Assembly (NCBI GenBank): GCA_045124315.1
Contig: JBGVLO010000046.1
Location: 1 to 64,000, forward strand
DNA: 64,000 nt
Source: CAG-411 sp045124315
GTDB taxonomy: Bacteria > Bacillota > Clostridia > Lachnospirales > Lachnospiraceae
Reading direction: 5' to 3'
Shown piece by piece: positions 62,164 to 64,000 of this stretch (position 1 is the first letter of the stretch; each line of letters starts with the position of its first letter). Made by a program: the position numbers and the translations under genes. The notes beneath the pieces were generated by a model. That model was given only the letters and a program-made list of their open reading frames with translations, had not been told where the DNA came from and did not search any database.

Positions 62164-62291
62164 TGGTAGCTACTGTTTATGCTACGCCCTACGCAAGAAA
62201 ATGTGTGTTACTGTACAGTTCACACATATGTGAACTGTAACGGATAGCTTACTGTTTATACGGCCGTCAGGCAGATATGTAAGCAGTAAGT
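62164..62291. repeat. Repeat cluster upstream of the spore protein gene
   Basis: At the centre is a mini GTWACWGTTCA palindrome (62213-62241, ACAGTTCACA/TGTGAACTGT). On each side lies a copy of TAGC(T)TACTGTTTAT. The right copy forms a hairpin with TATGTAAGCAGTAAG (62248-62291). This fills most of the gene-free stretch 62007-62331; no promoter was clear. Confidence 0.55.
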
Positions 62292-62331
62292 TGCACATGT
62301 AGGACATTTCCAACGGATTGGAGTTGAAGAA

Positions 62332-62541
62332 ATGAAAAAGAATACCAAACCAAAGAAAGAAGAAATCAAAACTAGGGAGCAGATTAAATCTCTTCCTGAA
62401 CTGGAAAAATTAAAGTATGAAATTGCCGACGAAATCGGCGTATTAGATAAAGTACTGGAAAATGGCTGGAGTTCTCTCACATCCAGTGAAAGCGGGCGGA
62501 TCGGGGGTATTTATCGGCATGCAAAAATGGATAAGTCGTAA
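62332..62541 (+). CDS. Alpha/beta-type small acid-soluble spore protein
   Basis: This is a 69-aa protein with GGAG before the ATG. LEKLKYEIADEIGV and WSSLTSSESGRIGGI correspond to the two conserved blocks of divergent alpha/beta SASPs (KxEIAxExG and SxxxGxxGG with the germination-protease region). SASPs coat spore DNA. The last codons are followed by a mini-MITE: the TAA stop is made from the element's GTAAC end. Without the insertion the frame would run ten residues further (STLAYESPHSK). Confidence 0.78.
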   Translation: MKKNTKPKKEEIKTREQIKSLPELEKLKYEIADEIGVLDKVLENGWSSLTSSESGRIGGIYRHAKMDKS

Positions 62542-62567
62542 CCGTTCAGCCGGGGCTGTCCTGTTAC
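62538..62567. mobile_element. 30-bp mini GTWACWGTTCA element with perfect 8-bp duplication
   Basis: The ends are GTAACCGTTCAGCC and its near complement GGCTGTCCTGTTAC. GATAAGTC flanks it on both sides. It closely matches the first 31 bases of the 136-bp element at 41107. It is inserted in the last codons of the spore protein gene. Confidence 0.85.
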
Positions 62568-62612
62568 GATAAGTCCACTTTAGCTTACGAAAGCCCTCAT
62601 TCCAAATAAACG

Positions 62613-62705
62613 AAAAACGGCATAGCCGATATCACGATCGACTATGCCGAATGTTTCATAAGATCATAACTCCCGAAAAGAAGTTACCTTTCGCACTTCT
62701 TTTCG
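62613..62705 (-). terminator. Two terminator-like hairpins after the alpha-amylase
   Basis: CGAAAAGAAGT/ACTTCTTTTCG (62674-62705) lies directly past the stop. CGGCATAG/CTATGCCG (62618-62649) is followed on the minus strand by TTTTTCG and is the better terminator. Confidence 0.75.
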
Positions 62706-62706
62706 T

Positions 62707-64000
62707 CTATTTCAAATAAGACGTATCCTCTCCAACCTTTCCTGGAGCACTGGTCAATTCTGTATCCAGAACATAAATACGCATATTTCCTTTTCCTGGG
62801 GCAGCTATAGATAATTTATTATCGGTTACGGTTACTTCCTCACCGGTAATGGCGTCTACATAAGTTCCGTTTAATACATCTGTAAACTCTGCTCCGCCTG
62901 TAATAGTTACTAATACATAGCTATCAGTCTTGTCATCTGTGTATCTACGCTTAAATGCCATACCCTCACCATTTGATGTGATATTTGCACGGCTGTACTG
63001 TCCCTTCTGCAATGCAGGAATAGCACGACGAATCTTGTTCAGACGAATAATATGTTGTGACAATGGACTTTCCAATGTATTCTTTACTTCTCCACTGGCA
63101 GTGTATGTACCAAATCCGGTTGCCTCTACTTCACCTTCCAGATGTTCTCCGTAGTATGCACGACCGGAATTTATCAACGCTAAGGTCTCTCCACCGTCAA
63201 TCTTCTTACCAGACTGGAACTGAATCTCAGAACCATAGTAAATACATGGAATTCCACGGAAACTAAATAACAAACAAAGATTCTCTGCCCATTCTTCCTC
63301 TGTTCCATCGTATCGATACTCAAAGTTTCCATCTGGGCTGTAGTCATGAGAGTCTACATAAGTAACATTCCAAGTGGAATCATTGTATGCATAATCTCCA
63401 CCTGCTGAGACATTTGAACCAACTTCTCCGGTTTCGTAATCATAATTTCCGGTTACTGACTCAAAGGCTTTCTTTGCGGTACGGAAATTCCAATGCATGG
63501 TAAAATCAATTACATTAGTGCCTGACTGCATGCTTGTGTCAGGTTTATGATACTCATTTCCTCTTAAGAAGGCATTGTCACTGACTGGCTGTTCTGACTG
63601 TGCAGTTCCCGCAGCCTTCACACTTTGTCCACCTACATCATTGGCATTGTCATTGTAATTTTCCTCGGTAGATTTCATATTCACACCATGTGCCAAATTT
63701 GCCTCAGATTCCAGTCTCCAGTCAAAATATTCCTGGTCCGTAGGGAAATCCGAATAAATCTTTTCCGGTGGTGTTGCCGCATATTCGTCGTATTCTGCTT
63801 CTACCGCTTCATCATAGTATACCCAGTCATAATCTTTACTTTCTTTCCAAGTGTAAAACGCACCTGACAACGCAGGGGTCTCGCCACGATACCAGACCTG
63901 AGAAGACTTTGTACAAACTTCTCCAAACATATAGAAGTCCTTACCTCCTGCAGCCTGTAATACAGGTGTCAAGAAATTATTAAAGGTTAATCTGGAAATG
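62707..64000 (-). CDS. GH13 alpha-amylase, C-terminal part (5' end outside window)
   Basis: The frame is open to base 64000, so the N-terminus lies beyond the window. The visible part includes region III (YMFGEV, acid/base Glu), region IV (TYVDSHDYSP, transition-state Asp), FRGIPCIYYGSEIQFQSG and a C-terminal beta domain (GEEVTVTDNKLSIAAPGKGNMRIYVL). About 150 residues between regions III and IV are an unusually acidic and Asn-rich insertion (NYNDNANDVGG). It cleaves alpha-1,4 glucans. Secretion cannot be judged without the N-terminus. Confidence 0.9.
   Translation of the reverse strand, partial: ISRLTFNNFLTPVLQAAGGKDFYMFGEVCTKSSQVWYRGETPALSGAFYTWKESKDYDWVYYDEAVEAEYDEYAATPPEKIYSDFPTDQEYFDWRLESEANLAHGVNMKSTEENYNDNANDVGGQSVKAAGTAQSEQPVSDNAFLRGNEYHKPDTSMQSGTNVIDFTMHWNFRTAKKAFESVTGNYDYETGEVGSNVSAGGDYAYNDSTWNVTYVDSHDYSPDGNFEYRYDGTEEEWAENLCLLFSFRGIPCIYYGSEIQFQSGKKIDGGETLALINSGRAYYGEHLEGEVEATGFGTYTASGEVKNTLESPLSQHIIRLNKIRRAIPALQKGQYSRANITSNGEGMAFKRRYTDDKTDSYVLVTITGGAEFTDVLNGTYVDAITGEEVTVTDNKLSIAAPGKGNMRIYVLDTELTSAPGKVGEDTSYLK

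Overview
The window reads as a chromosomal segment of an anaerobic, low-GC Firmicute, most likely a Lachnospiraceae gut commensal (Roseburia/Agathobacter/Coprococcus-like). Pointers are a type III glutamine synthetase, an Amt ammonium transporter fused to a PII domain, a GGGtGRT/NifU-like gene pair, glycogen branching enzyme, a GH13 alpha-amylase, strong AGGAGG ribosome binding sites, and an alpha/beta-type small acid-soluble spore protein. No rRNA, tRNA, CRISPR array, prophage or intact transposase gene was seen.

Layout. 0-10.8 kb: SGNH hydrolase end, LysR regulator, DUF218 protein, glnN with an attenuated leader, MscS-type channel, glgB, and a GT-C-like membrane protein. 10.9-22.6 kb: nine minus-strand genes in probable operon order, namely five zinc-ribbon proteins (four of them membrane proteins), a small secreted protein, an HD-RyR protein, a TIR protein and a secreted GLUG/Ig-like protein. 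22.9-27.7 kb: HNH endonuclease, XRE and WYL regulators, small membrane proteins and a candidate type I toxin-antitoxin locus. 27.9-29.7 kb: GGGtGRT/NifU-like pair. 30-40.3 kb: a decay zone mixing intact accessory genes (RelE-type toxin pair, GNATs, MerR/GyrI, HicB) with gene fragments and genes that lost their middles. 40.5-48.6 kb: isochorismatase-like hydrolase, hybrid histidine kinase, a Ser/Thr kinase-HTH-TM2-zinc-ribbon cluster and a broken EamA transporter. 48.6-52 kb: HTH-Uma2 protein, a DUF3990-like ADP-ribosyltransferase with partner, and membrane proteins. 52-64 kb: topB, LbH protein, amt-PII, glyA, 1-phosphofructokinase, hslO, methyltransferase, SASP and alpha-amylase (cut by the window end).

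Three themes stand out. First, a family of small non-coding palindromic elements with GTWACWGTTCA-type termini is scattered between genes. Several copies are flanked by 8-bp direct repeats, which fits non-autonomous elements mobilised by an IS66-type transposase. They often sit at or just past stop codons, and one supplies the stop codon of the spore protein gene. Second, glnN and amt both have a promoter followed almost at once by a strong terminator that overlaps a small alternative hairpin with an RAGGGC loop. This suggests a shared antitermination control of nitrogen assimilation. Third, the zinc-ribbon/TIR/HD-RyR operon looks like an undescribed envelope-sensing or defence-type assembly.

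All family assignments come from reading translated sequence against remembered family features. No database search was run.
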